From NCBI GenBank assembly GCA_019649035.1, contig BMAT01004759.1, positions 5,798-29,869 of the forward strand: a stretch of DNA of 24,072 nucleotides. Reading direction: 5' to 3'. A program made the position numbers and the translations under genes. This DNA is from Elysia marginata. Taxonomy: Eukaryota; Mollusca; Gastropoda; Plakobranchidae. This document shows positions 1 through 13,500 of this stretch, piece by piece (position 1 is the stretch's first letter; each line of letters starts with the position of its first letter). Under the pieces are notes generated by a model that worked only from the letters and a program-made list of their open reading frames with translations, did no database searches and was not told the origin of the DNA.

Positions 1-465
1 ACAGAAAGTCAGGCCACAACTGGTTTAACATTTTTTTCTGTTTTGCTTTAAATTAAAAAAAAAAATTGATGTCCTTTTGGCGCAGAAAGATGAAACCAAG
101 GCGCAGCATTGTTTCTTTATTTATTTAATATTTATAATTGAGTTAGATGTGCATCGTTTATCATTTTTATGATTTTGCTCCTAGGGAACAAAGATATCTA
201 ACACTTTCAATTTTTTTTCTATTTTAACTGCTCTTACTCTTAGTCTTACTTCATGATTTTTAATGCAAAATTTGGAACTTTTTAGAGCAGAATTCTGCGG
301 TGACAGCTAAACAAATCTTATGTTATAAATATTTTAGTGAATCTGTCCTTAACAAATTCAAGTGATAATCTGAAAGCAAAGTGACAACTGCTATAAATGC
401 AAGCTCCATTAGAAATTGTCTGATAAAAATTAAATAAATTAATTTTAAGGTAGAATATAAATTAC
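1..465 (-). other. Partial intron downstream of exon w18
   Basis: Begins at the GTAATT donor and runs off the window. I searched for the last p150 exons (family motifs around 'FL.AKEEQQDDTVYMGKV') on the minus strand and did not find them. AT-rich, otherwise featureless. Confidence 0.65.
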
Positions 466-621
466 CCCAAGCAAATTCTTTGTCTTTTTCACAAGATTGT
501 TGAGATCTATCTTGCATGACACAGAATCTGGAACGTCTCCAATTGCAACAGAGCCAGTTGAACTTGCAAGGCCAGTTGGTTTTTTTGGAATTTGCAGTGG
601 AGTCAAAGAAGCCATTTGTTT
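466..621 (-). CDS. DCTN1: DCTN1 exon w18 (residues 575-626), C-terminal tail region
   Basis: 156 bp, phase 0 at both ends. It encodes [36 protein letters not shown] and [16 protein letters not shown], the counterpart of 'MKASLASLPPLHVAKL...YRKTSQLLETLNQL'. The acceptor is TTTTTCAG and the donor GTAATT. The longest open reading over this position (323-640 minus) is in a different frame and is a shadow. The next p150 residues are not in the window. Confidence 0.94.
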
Positions 622-1496
622 CTGAAAAACAAAAATTCAATTCGAAAGGTTAGTGAAATGCTGCTAATACATGTATCTATACAAAACCAAACGTCAAGGA
701 TGCAAAGCAGCCAATATGCTAAAATGCAGCACAACTAGGGACATCTATATTGTCTGCCTCTTCTAAAATCAGCATTCCAACAGGGAAGTACTCCGCCAAT
801 TATAAGACAGAGGCTGAAGCACTCCAAGAGGCAGCAAAGGTGCTTGTAAACAGTGAGGCTACTCACCATGCAAAAGTGGTTTTACTGACAGATGCAAGGT
901 CAGTCCTCGATGCACTCGACAGTACTAAGTGCCCAGAAGTCAACGCCCTAGCCCAAGCCATCACGACACTCAGCTTAACAGCGAGTAAACTTGTTTTACA
1001 GTGGATCCCTGGTCACGTAGACATCTTTGGTAATGATGTTGCTGATCAACTGGCGAAAGAGGGTGGCATGATGGGACAAATCCAGCACAACCCTAGCTAT
1101 ACAATGAGGCTAAAACACTCATCAACTCCGCCCTCGATTGTCATTGGAGGCAAGAACACCCTCAGCACAACTCCAAGGATGCGATTCACAAGCTCTCAAG
1201 GGCTGAGCAGGTCACAATTTTTAGACTGAGAACAGGGCATAACAGGCTGAAACATCACCTGTTCTCACGCTTTAAAATTGGAGATGGCCCAAATTGCCCG
1301 TGGGGCGCAAATCGCCAAGACGCCCAGTACGTGCTCCAGGACTGCCCACTGTTGGACGACGCTAGACTAAAATATTGGCCAGAACAAAGGGAGATGAACC
1401 AGAAGCTTTATGGCAGCGCTCTCAAGCTGGGAATCACTGCAGAGTTCATCTATGCCTCAGACCTCACCATCTGATCTACCATGAAGAAAGAAGAAG

Positions 1497-1527
<31 letters not shown>

Positions 1528-4500
1528 CTGCCTCTATCAGCTGCCTTTAGAAAAGACTCATTAGATGCAGGTTAATATTTATTTATAGGTAAAAATACTT
1601 TTGGTTTTCTATCATACAACATTCCATATATGAGTTCCTTGATAAAATACTAAAGCATGGCAATCATAAAATTGGAGCAAGAAAGTTTTTGTTTCTTCCT
1701 TTAAAGCTTCAGAGAAAGACAGACAATGTTCAAAGTATTTGATTGTCCACTCTCTTTAAGAAAGCACCAAATAAAAACACCAAAAAAAACCCACACACAC
1801 ACAACATAAATATAAAACCCCAAACAAACAAAAACAAAAAATGAAAATGCATTCTTACAATGCAATTTGTTTCGTACACTTATATAAATTGATTGATAAT
1901 ATAATCATACCTTCATTCTCTCAGCCTTTGCACGAATAAGCTCTTGTTTGTTCAAGTGCAGCGCCTCCTTCAAAGCACTTACCTGTTAAAGTATAAAAAT
2001 GTGATTCTCAAGTTGTGATTTGTTCTTTAACAAAATTCAATGCATTTCACAAGGTGTTTGTGAAAATCCCCCTTTATAAGCTCCCTTCACCTAAAAAAAT
2101 TGATTAACATTTTATTAACTTCTTAAACTACAGGGTTCAAAATAAAAAATTTCTCTTATATTAGAGGTGGGCATCAGAAAATGTAAATCATTAGTTGGTT
2201 ACAAATTCAGAATATCTCTAAAAACACATTGCCTTCCTGAGTGAGTGAAGATGATATTGTTACAGACTTTAAGTGACTTTGCTTTCAGGGAATTTTATGT
2301 TTTTATTGAAAGTTTTTAATGCATTTCTTGAGATTACCTTGTTAAAAATTTTAAAAAATTACTAAAATCTCTAGGCATAAGAATGAATGGATTTTGAGGT
2401 TTGATTTAAAAATGATTAAAAAACCTGTTGAGCCAGCAGAGGAGATTCTTGAACCATTGATCCATTCAGAGATGATGAGCTTCCATTGCCAGATACTGAA
2501 AGAAAATTTACTAGTTATCATCTATCAAAAAAAGCTTTTCATGTCATCAAAATGCGTTTCACTGCACTTTGAAAAATGAATAAAATTTGTTATGATGTTA
2601 CCATTACATTAATTACATTAATTTTGTTATCTGGTTTCATGTCTCTGTTTTTAAGAAAACAATGATAAACCTAAAATTACTAATTCTCCTATCAAATATC
2701 ACTTAAATGTAATTATTTAATAAAATATCAATATTAAATAAAATAAAAAGCAAGTAGAATGTTTTTGATTCATAGCAAAATTAAATACTTCTAAATTAAA
2801 CCTTGAATAATTCTACTTCAGGTATGAGACTGAAATTCGCTTAGCAGGTCAATGATATCTTTTTCTGATTATATCATTTTCCCTGCAACATTTGTATTGT
2901 TTACATGTCTTTTTCTTTATGCTTTGCATTCAAAATGGTTTTTCTTTAACAGGACATCCCCAGTTTTTACTTTTACATAAGTTAGAAAAAAAGGATAACG
3001 CAAGCCAACATTAAAAGTTATGACAATTACTCTTTTAATGTATGATCTATGAATTGTACCTGGTACTTGATAATTATTGATCTGGCAAAAGAATTACATT
3101 CCAAATACAAATTGCTGCGTGTAATTTACCTTGCACAGATGACTGTCTAGACATGTTTTGAAGGAGAGTATTTTTAGACAGTACTCGAAGACGCTCTTTC
3201 AGCTCTGTTTTCTCCTGTTCTAGGCTATCAATATCACTCTGAAGAGCATCGTAGGTTTCCTCAAACTCCCTGAAATAATTGAAAACAAAGTTATTTACAG
3301 AAACTGGCAGTAATACCAATAAGCTTTCTCAATAACAAGAAAGAATCTATTTTTTCTATTGAGTTTTGTATTCTTTTCACTAGAGTACTTCAGCAGGCTA
3401 AAAATATAATAAAAGCTTTGTGGAATATGAAAATTCATTTTATACACAGTGCTTGCCAAAAAAAAAGAGATGAATTTGCAAAATGTGGTGAACTTTTGTC
3501 CACTCATACAGAGCTATATTAAAATATAATCTTCTCTAATATTATCTGGGTGACTTTATATCTCTAAGCAAAGCAAAATTTCTCTTTATCTAGTCTTCAT
3601 CACTGATGGTAAGCAGGATTAAAAAACACTTGTTAAAATATTTCAGCTGAGCAAATTTAATCAATCATCTGTCTACATTAATGATTACAAATGGTCTTGT
3701 CAGTGTTAATCTTTTTTTTTTAAACTCTAAACAACAATCAAGAGACAGTTTACATACATAAAAGACGGTAAAATTAAGAAATTAACCCCTTCACTGCTAC
3801 ACAAATCGCGCACCTGTGTGCTAAGAAAATTCCTAAGGAAGCACCGGGGCACTAATTTTGCTCTAAGTCTTGATTGTCTTCTTGGTAAATCCACCGCTGA
3901 TTAGATCTAGATCTAGAATCAGCAACCGTGTAGCAAAACCAAAGCGCGCGCCACGGCAGAGATAGTCAGCTGGCCTTGACTAGGCCTACACAACACAGGC
4001 ATGCAACTGTGTGGTTGCATGCCTGTGTTTGCATGTGTGTGCATTTAATAAACTCAGCTGCTGGGTATTCTCTGTACAAAAGTATAGTTGGTATTGGCTA
4101 TTTTTGGTTCCACAAAGCTGCCACCTTTCCGATGATACTGTTTTTGTCCACTGAAAGCAAAGATTGGTTATCTAGTAGGCGAAACAAAACTTGGTTTATA
4201 GTGCACGTACAGTGTACGTCCACAGCGCATTAGATCCATGGGGCAGTAGCACGTACGGTGTACCTACACTGAGCAGTAAGGTGATTAAAAGTAATTTAAC
4301 ATAGTAGCAATGTTCTCTCCCATGATATCTCTGAGTTTGGTTGAAGGACTAAACCAATTACAAGCATGCAAAAATGGGATAAAAATTATATGGAACTATA
4401 CTTTTCTTTCTTTTTCAACTGCAGAGCGCTGTCATCCAGTTTGCGCTGCAGTTTCTTGAGATCATCCTCTGCCTCACGGTTTCTGTTCTCTAGTTTTTTC

Positions 4501-7500
4501 TCCACCAACCCTATACGGATATGCTGCTCACTCATCTCCTCTTGCTGTGAAACACACAGAGTGGAAAAAAAAACCAAATAAACTAACTGAACTTGACACT
4601 TCCTTAAAAACCTTCAGGAAGACAACATAATAACAATAATCAATAGCAAAATTAAATAATACCCCCCCCCCCTGCAAAAACAGATTTAAGAATAACCAAT
4701 TTTGCTGAGCCAAACTGAAAACTATCTTAAACTTTATAACTCCTTTATAAACCATATTCTCTATGCAGCATAGTTCATTATTATAATTTATGTCTTGTCA
4801 GTAAGAGATTATTATTTTTTTGCTCCAACTTAACAATTGATCTTGTTTGGCCATTAAATACAGACGTTGTATTTTGAATAAAATAATATGCTGAGATAAC
4901 ATTCAGAAACAAACAGCTTTTGATGAGAACAATGTTATACAATTTCCAAGACCTGAATTTTTCTCTCTTCCTGTTTAGTTGAAAAGATTCATGATACACA
5001 AGGTGGACCCATAGGCCTTTTACAAACCTTCATTTTCATAAGCTTCTTCAACTCCTTGACTTCTTCATCTTTCAAGTCCACCTTGGCTCGTACAGCTTCC
5101 ATATCAGAGGCCTGTGCCTTGACAGCCTCAGCCCGCAGCTTTATTGGTGCTTTGTCCTGCACGATAAATTTTGCCACAGAAGAAGACGAAGACAATCTAA
5201 GTTTGATTGATAAAAGTTCATTCAGTATTTAGATAAAGAAATTTAAGATAACACTTTCATTTATATGTTTGCAGTGTTAGAATTGACAGAAATTCACCAA
5301 AGTGGATTGGAACAACCCTCTAACTAAGTTACTTTCATGAAATAATTTTTTTTATAAAAACAGGAATTTGTCCCTAACAGATTTTTCTCAATCATCTACT
5401 TAAAAATAGGCTTCAAATAAATTTTTAGGGAATTTGTTACAAAAAAGAAACAAAAAACAGCAATAAAAGTCTTAATGACCTACAGTTTTCATAGATTACA
5501 CATATGTAAATTTATAAATCTACGCCGTTGCTAAACTTCAGGCATCTTAGAGGGAGAAATAATTTTGAAAAATGATAATTTGGAACAATAGTTAATTACT
5601 CCTTTCTGCTTTTTCTAACTTTGACTAATGGCACTATAACTACCACAACAAAGTGTACCTTCTTGTCATGGGTACCATCAAAGTCGTATTCCCCATTTTC
5701 CATGGCATTTGCAAGTTTGTTCATTGTGCCGGCCACAGTGCCAAAGGATAACCTAAGTTATACAAGTGACAGGATTCAAATAAGAAAAATTATTTTGAAC
5801 AGGATCAAAGCAAGTAGTTCATATCACCTCAGCTACATACATGTTTAATTTCACACCATGTAGCCTATCCCTTTCTTTTACACAAAATGGGAGGATCTTA
5901 ACTTGTTTAACTTTCTTTTTTGCCCTAAAGAATCCAAAGCTACAAAGCATATATTTTAAGATACAATTCTGCGTAAAAAATGTATCACTTTGATTACTTT
6001 ACAATATTATACTAAATTAATTAACGTTTTCAATGTTAAACTTTCTTTTTGAAAACTAGACTCATTGAAAGAACAATGATCTTTCCCTTTTTTACACCAA
6101 GACTTCAAATATTTTTATAGTTTCTTGATTAGGTGTTTAAAACAGAGACATACTTCACTGTGCCATTCTCTTGATAAAGATTTAAAGTTTGAAAATGTAG
6201 ACAATTTAAAACTTCCAACTGTCTAATAACCCTTTGTGGGATTGTGGAGCTTCAATAACAGGAAGGGATTTAAAAAAAAAACATACCTTAAACTCTCATA
6301 GGCTCCAGTGTTTTCTTTACTGTAGATTTCACCTGCTGCCTCATGAGCTAGTTCTTCAAACTTCTTGGGCAGCAACCCTTCTCGATCTGCAAAAACAAAT
6401 AACAATTTGAGAAAATCTTAGACATAATGTGTATTAAAAAGATTAACAGCACTTACTTTCCTGCTTTATAAATCATAAGACATATGCATATTTTTAAAAA
6501 GTTGCACAAATTAATCTACCGTTTAAATTTTCTTTAAAATGTCTGACAGCCTGTTCATGTTTCAGAATTTCGTGAACTTCATAGGTTTGATTTCTCTCAG
6601 AATTCATACATTGAATGAATGAATGCATATAAATACAAAATCATTAAAGATTATTTTTTTAAAAATCATTATAAACATCACTCTTTTGAGAATGAAGACT
6701 TTGACTTTGAGATAGAACTATTGTAATTCCATACCAGATAAACATAAAAAAAACAACAACCCTGACTTAAAAGCTTTCTCTATTTTTGTATAAAGTATTA
6801 GTCATTTCTGTCTCCTAGTGAAGCTAAGAAATGCATTAACTATGTTTTTCTATGTCAAATAGAAGTTTTTACTGATGTCATTTGCATGCAGTTACATTGC
6901 TTAAATTAACTAACATGCTGTTAAAATTCCTGAAAAACATTGCTATTGCAAACGTTCCTGCTTCAGTCATATTCCATTTTGAGAAGCACGAAAACAAGTG
7001 AAAAAAAAACAAACTTTTCTTGAATTTCTCTTAAAGATTAAGACTTATTGTTAGTAATGCAAAAAGGCTAAGGGCTTAACCAATATCCATTTAGTATAAT
7101 TTAAATAAACTTTATTTCATAAATGATATTCAATTTATCACTCTCATGCCCTTATAAGTGTTAAGGGATTTAAAAGACCACAACATGCAGTGAGAAAACA
7201 AAACAACCTAAAGGTAATGCTCATGCCCATTAAAAAAGGAACATGGTCGCGTAAATCATTTCATGCATGAATTCCAGTCATCATGAATGCTTTTCATCCT
7301 CCTCAGTGAATGCCATTTCAGTCTTGGACATTTTTCAAAATGCTTCTACCAAATTCATAATAATTTCTCTTTCCATGATATTTTATTTACTTTGCAAAAT
7401 TCTCTTTGCCCTTGCTTTTTCTTTCATCGCAGCTAAAGAAATTTTTGCTGATGAATCATTAAAGCAGTGACAAGTCAGCAATATAATTTTTTTCTTTCAC

Positions 7501-10500
7501 ATCCTCATGGTTTCTGGAACTAACTGCTCATTGCTTGCTTGTGTTGCCAGTTTGCCATGCATGAAAAACCAAATGTAGCTTCCACATCTTCCACATATAT
7601 GCAGCAAAATGGACTTGACATGGCTCTCTGTATAGGATGTGTTTTTATCTTTCCAAATGTTTTTGTGGAACAAAAATTACCACGCCTGCTTTGTTGCAGT
7701 TGAAAATGCTTTGACAACCACTTGTACGGGGCACCACTTTTCCACACTCTCCCTTGCCTTTTTTTTTCCTAAGCAATCTTAAGCTTGTTGAGTATTTACT
7801 TAAATTATAAACATGTGGTAACTCATGGAAAGTTGTTTGCTAAATAAAAAAGTAATGAAAAGAGTTGCAAGGTCAAATTTTACAAGCATGAAGCCCATCA
7901 GGTCCAAAAACTCTGTTGATCTTGAATGTTCCTCTTGGGCAGCTTTGACTGTACAAGTATCAGCTTCAGTGCCTCTTTCTCTTAGATCATGTGTGAATGG
8001 AGTCTGTTTAAAAGCTGCTCAAAATAGATTTGTCATCGCCTCTGCTGAGCTTCTTGACTAAAAACTGCATTTCAATGATACACGCACTTCCAAAAAGGAT
8101 TTGCTTGTAAATCATATTTGTAGGGAGAAATGAAAAAAAGTGTCCTTGGATTAGTGATCGACCTTCTTACTGCTGTCTGAGAGTCGTGACTATTCTCATT
8201 ATCCAATTCCTTATTATAATACTAGTTCCATGGGCTTTAAAATAAAAAAAAGTCAGTTTTGTTATTTTTATCGAAAATTCTTTTTTGTACCACTCTTTTC
8301 AAACTTCTCATTCATCTCTGTTATAATTTAAAGTTTTCAGAAGGTGAGCAGAGAATGAATAATACCATTATCTTATAAGGTTAAAAGTCTTTCAATATCT
8401 ATAGATTAAAAAAAATTTTTTTTTCTGTTCCTGTAAACATAATAGAGCTCATTAATTTTTTATCAATTAACAAAACTAAAGAAGCATGAGACACAAATTT
8501 GCTGAATCACACACCAAGTACTGCCTTGGTTTTTCTAGTGTTGAAAATTACAGCTAGAATCTTACATCAGTGAAATTAAGTCAAAACAGCTTAAACAAAG
8601 TTTTGAAAAAAAAAATGAAATGATAAGACACATAACATAAATCTTACAAAATATATGTACAAATTTGCTACTTCATTTACCCCTGATTACTTTTCTCCAT
8701 ATCCTAATATAACGTTTTGGACATACTTGGACGCAATATACAAATAAGTTTGATTGCAAAGATGTTAAACATTTTCACAAACAAAATAAGCTGCCTCATC
8801 AGAAATAAAATAAGTAATCATATCTTGCTGAATAGTATATTGCATTCCAAGCATAAATAAAAAATCACTTCAGTTTATAAAACAAATATCCTATTTTTTC
8901 CTATGAATAACCCAAATTGTTACAAAGAACAGTTTGGATTGCTTTGTTTAAAAGAAATGGATACACCCATACAGAGGAAGAGACAAATATTATAACACTG
9001 GATTGTACATTAACACTTTCAACTTAAAAAAAAAGCCAACTTGATCCTATAGTAATCTCTCATAAAAGAAGTAAAGAAACACATACTCTTTACTTCCTCT
9101 TCAAGCCTCATTAAAAACAACACACCAAGAAAGACTAAATAAAATATAAATTCATTGTTCTTAAAGACAAACAACAAGTCTTGACTATATTTGGAAAAAA
9201 TAAAAGGTAATAGACAGATTGTTAATATGAAGGAAAGAGAAAATTAATGAAAACCATCTATTTTGAAAGACAGTTCAGGTATGACAATAAATATACAATC
9301 ACACACTAAAAGGCAATAAGTTATGCATACATGTAAGGCTATAAAATCTATGAGGATGAGCTGAAAATAAGTCCACTTGGTTAAATTTAAAAAAAATATA
9401 CAAAAACATATACTTAAAAGGAAGGCCTAAAATCTGAGTTATATACTTTATATTAGTCACTATATGGATCTAGAGAGAGATGCTATTTCAGATTAGATGG
9501 TGTAAAATGTCAGAGAAGAATTCTCATGCATTTATCTGGTCTTATCAGCAAGCATCTTGCATAACTTCTGTATTATTATCATAAGGATTCTCTTTTTAGA
9601 TATTTCTTGTGTCAGGAGAACAAGGAATACAATAACAGGGAGAGAATAACACTGTATGCATAGTGATGTAAGATTGGAGGTTAAAACCACATTAACTCAC
9701 CTGAGTTTGATAACGACAATGTATAATGTCATACTGCACTATTGAGTGCAATATTTGAGACCTTCTAGAACTGAAACATATTTTTCTAAGTTCAACATTT
9801 GCAATGATCTAAGAACTCTATGTGAACTGCGCCCTCCATACCTCCTAACACAGTAAATGTTTTTTTTCTTGTTGCAGCGATAGTTTGAATTATTTTTATG
9901 CCTATAAAAGGTGTTATGCCTATGTTGTTGACTATGCATTGCTTCAAGGGTCATAGTTAAAGATCCATTTTTTGTTTCAAAACATAATTTGATTTCATAA
10001 AGTTTCTCCTCCTTTATCACATTCTTTGAAGGGCTTGAAACAATCTCCTTTCCTAAGCTTTATTTTTTTGCTGCAACTGTCTCGGGGCATGGTGTAAAGA
10101 CAATTTGGTAGCCTAGGCGAGGTGTCAAGAAACAGTGCACTTGTTCTATTAAAAATCCAACTCTGAAAGCATTTCTGATGCCCATAGTAGCCTTCCTGTA
10201 CACCTGTGAATACTTACACGTGTATTTTCAACTTATTTTACAGCTCATCCTGGTACCACAAAGAAACTTGGACAAGATTGTTAACATAACTTGGATAGAG
10301 TAGATAAAGCAACATAAAAGAGCACACAATGGAATCCATTATACTCAAACTCTGATAACTCGAATTTATGGATAACTCAAATCTGTTTTAGGATCCCAAC
10401 TAGTATTTTTTCTGTGTCAACTACCCTTAACTTAAAGTTTTGATATTTTGAACTGAATCGGCTGCTCTCAAGCACTTTGACTTAAGCCAACTGAACTGTA

Positions 10501-13500
10501 TACATAATTAGTTCTATTAAAAAAAAGTACCAAAGAGATTAAATTGAAGTGTCTTGTTTTCACATGTTTCAAAACACATCTAATATTATAAGTTTTTTCT
10601 TGATTTGTTTACAAATTGTGTGTACTTTTGTTGGTCTCCCCCCTTCCCTCGCTGCATTACAAAGACAAAAAATCAGATAGGATTGTGACATAAAAACATT
10701 GGAAGGAGAAATACTCCAGTCAGTGAATATGGAAGCTAAGTCATTTGAATAGGTCAGCACATCCATAAGCAACTAAAAAATATTTGAAATAAAGAATTCT
10801 CTTACAAAAACACACATTATATACATGTATATCATACATAAAATTAAAATAAATGAAATAGGTGCTCGAGCATGTTGGTGCAAAAGTTCATACATAAAGA
10901 TTAAGAATGTTAAGATAGCAAAAACCCAACAAAAAGGCAAAAGGCGCATTGGAAACAATCAATAAAGAGATAAGATTTAAAATGTGAATTAGGAAAGGAG
11001 ATTAAATTCATAAGTCCTTATTTATTTAAGTTATGAAATGAGCTCTGACTGCATTATACAGCCACACTGATACTTTTCTCATTCATTTATGACAGTACAT
11101 TTCTTGCAAGTAAATGACAGAGAGAAAACTTACATTTCTAAAGAAAAATATAACCTTCATTGAAAGTTAGAGAAAACTATTTAATATGCAGTTCAAACCA
11201 AATAGTGAAAGACCATTTTGAACACTTCAAATTTGAGACAAAATTACTTAAGCAGTTCAATCCATTGCAAACAAAGAAGAACAGTGGCAGTCCACTTTTT
11301 CAGTGATGAAAGCAAAGCGGTGGACAGTTGCTGCTCTGCATTTGAAGGAAACTGCTTCAGAACTCTTACAAGTGCTTGTTTTGATAAATATCTACATGAA
11401 TATATATTGTAATGTATACAGACACTATGGATATGAATAGAGAAAATAGTTACATCAACCACTAGAATGAGTTTATGTTATGATAGAACCAAATAAATAA
11501 AAAAAAAGTTAAATGATATTTTGGGTTATTCAAGTGTAAGCCCATTGCCAAAGCGTTTATTTTGGTAGTTATGAAAATATCATAATTAAATCAGGGATGT
11601 GAATCTCTGTCAGTAAGGGCAGAAAGTAACATATTTTATGAACAAAAGTCATGATTGAAATAATTAAAAAGAATGAATTGTAAAGAACTAAACATTTATA
11701 GTTGACTAGTCTACAGTATCTTGTCACCTGCTGACATTTAAAATAATAGCAATGGGATACCTGTTGCCTTAGACACTTGCTCTGAAAATGCCAAAAGAAA
11801 AGCATAATAAGCTGAAGCTTTCTACACTGACATGAATAAGATGGAGCAGAGGAATGACAAAGGTGGTTAGATGAAGCTTTTTGTTCGATTTAATCCATCA
11901 ATTGGGAGGCTTAAAATTTTACATAGTTGTAGAATGAAATAGGCTGGCTTGTAGAACGAAATAGGCTGCCCAAAACAAACTTTTTGACATGAATTGAAAA
12001 TATGCTTTCTTTGAGACATAAGAAATCTAGAAATTGTTTAAGCCCTGTATTACTAATCATAAAACTTCCCACTCTATAAAAATTTTTAAAAAATGTTCTT
12101 TTTGTTAATACAGAGGAAAAAAAATAAACTAATTTGTCCTTTTTTTTCACACTCATGACTTTGTAGACTTACAATGTTTAAAAAAATACAGACAACCATG
12201 ATTAGTTTTTTAAAAAGTTTGTGAAATTTTTTAAAATAACTGTTATTTTTATTCATCCATTGTATCACCGGAGCTTAGCCTCCTCTGCTGACTGCATATC
12301 ACATTTTGCTTTTTTCAATGCTCATCCCAGTTGCCTTTTTTAAGAGCAGCTATGCCAGAAACTGATCCATTTCTCCACTAATGCTTTGCCACATGCAACC
12401 AGTAAAGATATGCAGAGCAATGATAGTTTTGAAAAGGCATTGAAGACAAATGATCAGACTAGATTAAGAAGGCTTAAATTTGTTTAAGAAGAGGGAGATA
12501 AAGTGATTGAGGCAAATGATGAATATCATTCTTTCAGTTGAGGAAGATGGTGGAACAGACTTAACTTTGAAGACATGCATATCCTTAAGTTTTATTTTCA
12601 ATCAGTGATATCAAGAATGCTAAGCAGCATAACTACCTCCTTCAGGACATAATGCTTATAAAATAGTTTTCTGAACACTTAAAGTTACAACTTTGACAAA
12701 ATTCGTACTTAGTTAAACTTTTCTTAATAAGTGAAGAGAAAAGCTGCCGGACGGTTTGGTAATTTGTGGATAAAACCCAATACTGGAGACATTCATTGTT
12801 TACCTTTCCAACTGACAAACAAGTTTCTGCATTTTGACGGGTGCTGACTTTTCATTAATAAATAAACACAAGTAAACATGTAAAATCTTCATTAAAAAAG
12901 CAATAACTTTTGCAGTAGATAAGAGAAATTGAGAACTTAAAAAAGCACAAGTTGATGCAGCATGCTTCCCGCAAACACCTGGACTAAATGATATTATGTA
13001 ACATCTAGATATTGCCCCTCACAACCATTTTCATGGTCATCACAACTAAAGATACATGTTGCTATAGTCTCAAGAATGCTGTTAGTGATGAATGTTATCA
13101 ACAGAAATTGGTATAGTCATCACCACCAAAGACGCATTCAGCCATGCTGTAATTTATTTTCACATTGTAGTCCACTCTAATCAGTTTTTAAGTAATCTGT
13201 GGGTGCAAAGGAACTCCCTGAACATCTTGTATACAGAGCAATTTGCTTCACTAAAATTTTTTTTCCTAAGATTTACTTTAAAACCAGCTGAATCTATAGG
13301 TTCAGACTTTATAAGCAAATTATGGGGAAATAAATTGTTCCTCATTTACCAATAAGTTTTTTTCTTCAGATTTTTATTTTCATGTATGAATCTATAAACT
13401 GTGCTGCATAAATATACCTCAATAAAATAGACCAATTAAGACAAGAGTCTTTTTAAGATTTTCATAAAAGTCCACTTTGTAATGTGGTAAAAATAAAACA

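Larger units (their letters stand above)
622..1910 (-). other. DCTN1 intron w17-w18 (1289 bp)
   Basis: Contains the RNase H non-LTR insertion (762-1525) in antisense orientation. The rest (622-751 and 1536-1910) is AT-rich, with a short CA run near 1790-1802. Confidence 0.75.
3786..4284. mobile_element. piggyBac-like non-autonomous element (MITE), 499 bp, TTAA-flanked
   Basis: It is bounded by TTAA at 3782-3785 and 4285-4288, the piggyBac target. The left end CCCCTTCACTGCTAC and the reverse complement of the right end (TCACCTTACTGCTCA) form imperfect inverted repeats sharing CTT-ACTGCT with small indels. The interior is markedly GC-richer than the intron around it, which supports foreign origin. 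It has no transposase. Internal structure: a long perfect hairpin (3992-4029) and a sub-terminal direct repeat (4203-4224 and 4249-4270). The open stretch 3976-4233 is not thought to be a gene. Confidence 0.65.
3270..4401 (-). other. DCTN1 intron w14-w15 (1132 bp)
   Basis: Contains the 499-bp piggyBac-like MITE (3786-4284). The remainder (3270-3781 and 4289-4401) is AT-rich with no recognised feature. Confidence 0.75.

Noticed and set aside
323..640. 105-codon open reading on the minus strand
   Set aside because: It overlaps DCTN1 exon w18 in another frame and runs through the donor. The correct frame matches p150Glued; this one matches nothing.
1375..1575. Arg-rich open reading on the plus strand
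   Set aside because: Created by the GAA/AAG microsatellite tail of the non-LTR element and a wrong frame through its C-terminal domain.
3976..4233. 85-codon open reading on the plus strand
   Set aside because: Lies inside the piggyBac-like MITE, starts next to the hairpin and has no domain; judged fortuitous.
4366..4581. Ser/Phe-rich open reading on the plus strand
   Set aside because: Complement of DCTN1 exon w14; its Ser/Arg/Phe richness mirrors the Lys/Glu-rich coiled coil.
7520..8061. Facing open stretches (7520-7747 minus, 7825-8061 plus), considered as a decayed transposon or nested gene
   Set aside because: Translations of all frames gave no recognisable motif and no terminal repeats were found.
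11218..11462. Overlapping open readings on both strands
   Set aside because: No domain, no splice-site support, and no repeat structure; consistent with chance.
13033..13142. Apparent direct repeat around TCATCACaACtAAAGA and TCATCACCACCAAAGA
   Set aside because: Similarity covers only about 25-30 bp with several mismatches and no boundary; too weak to call a repeat.
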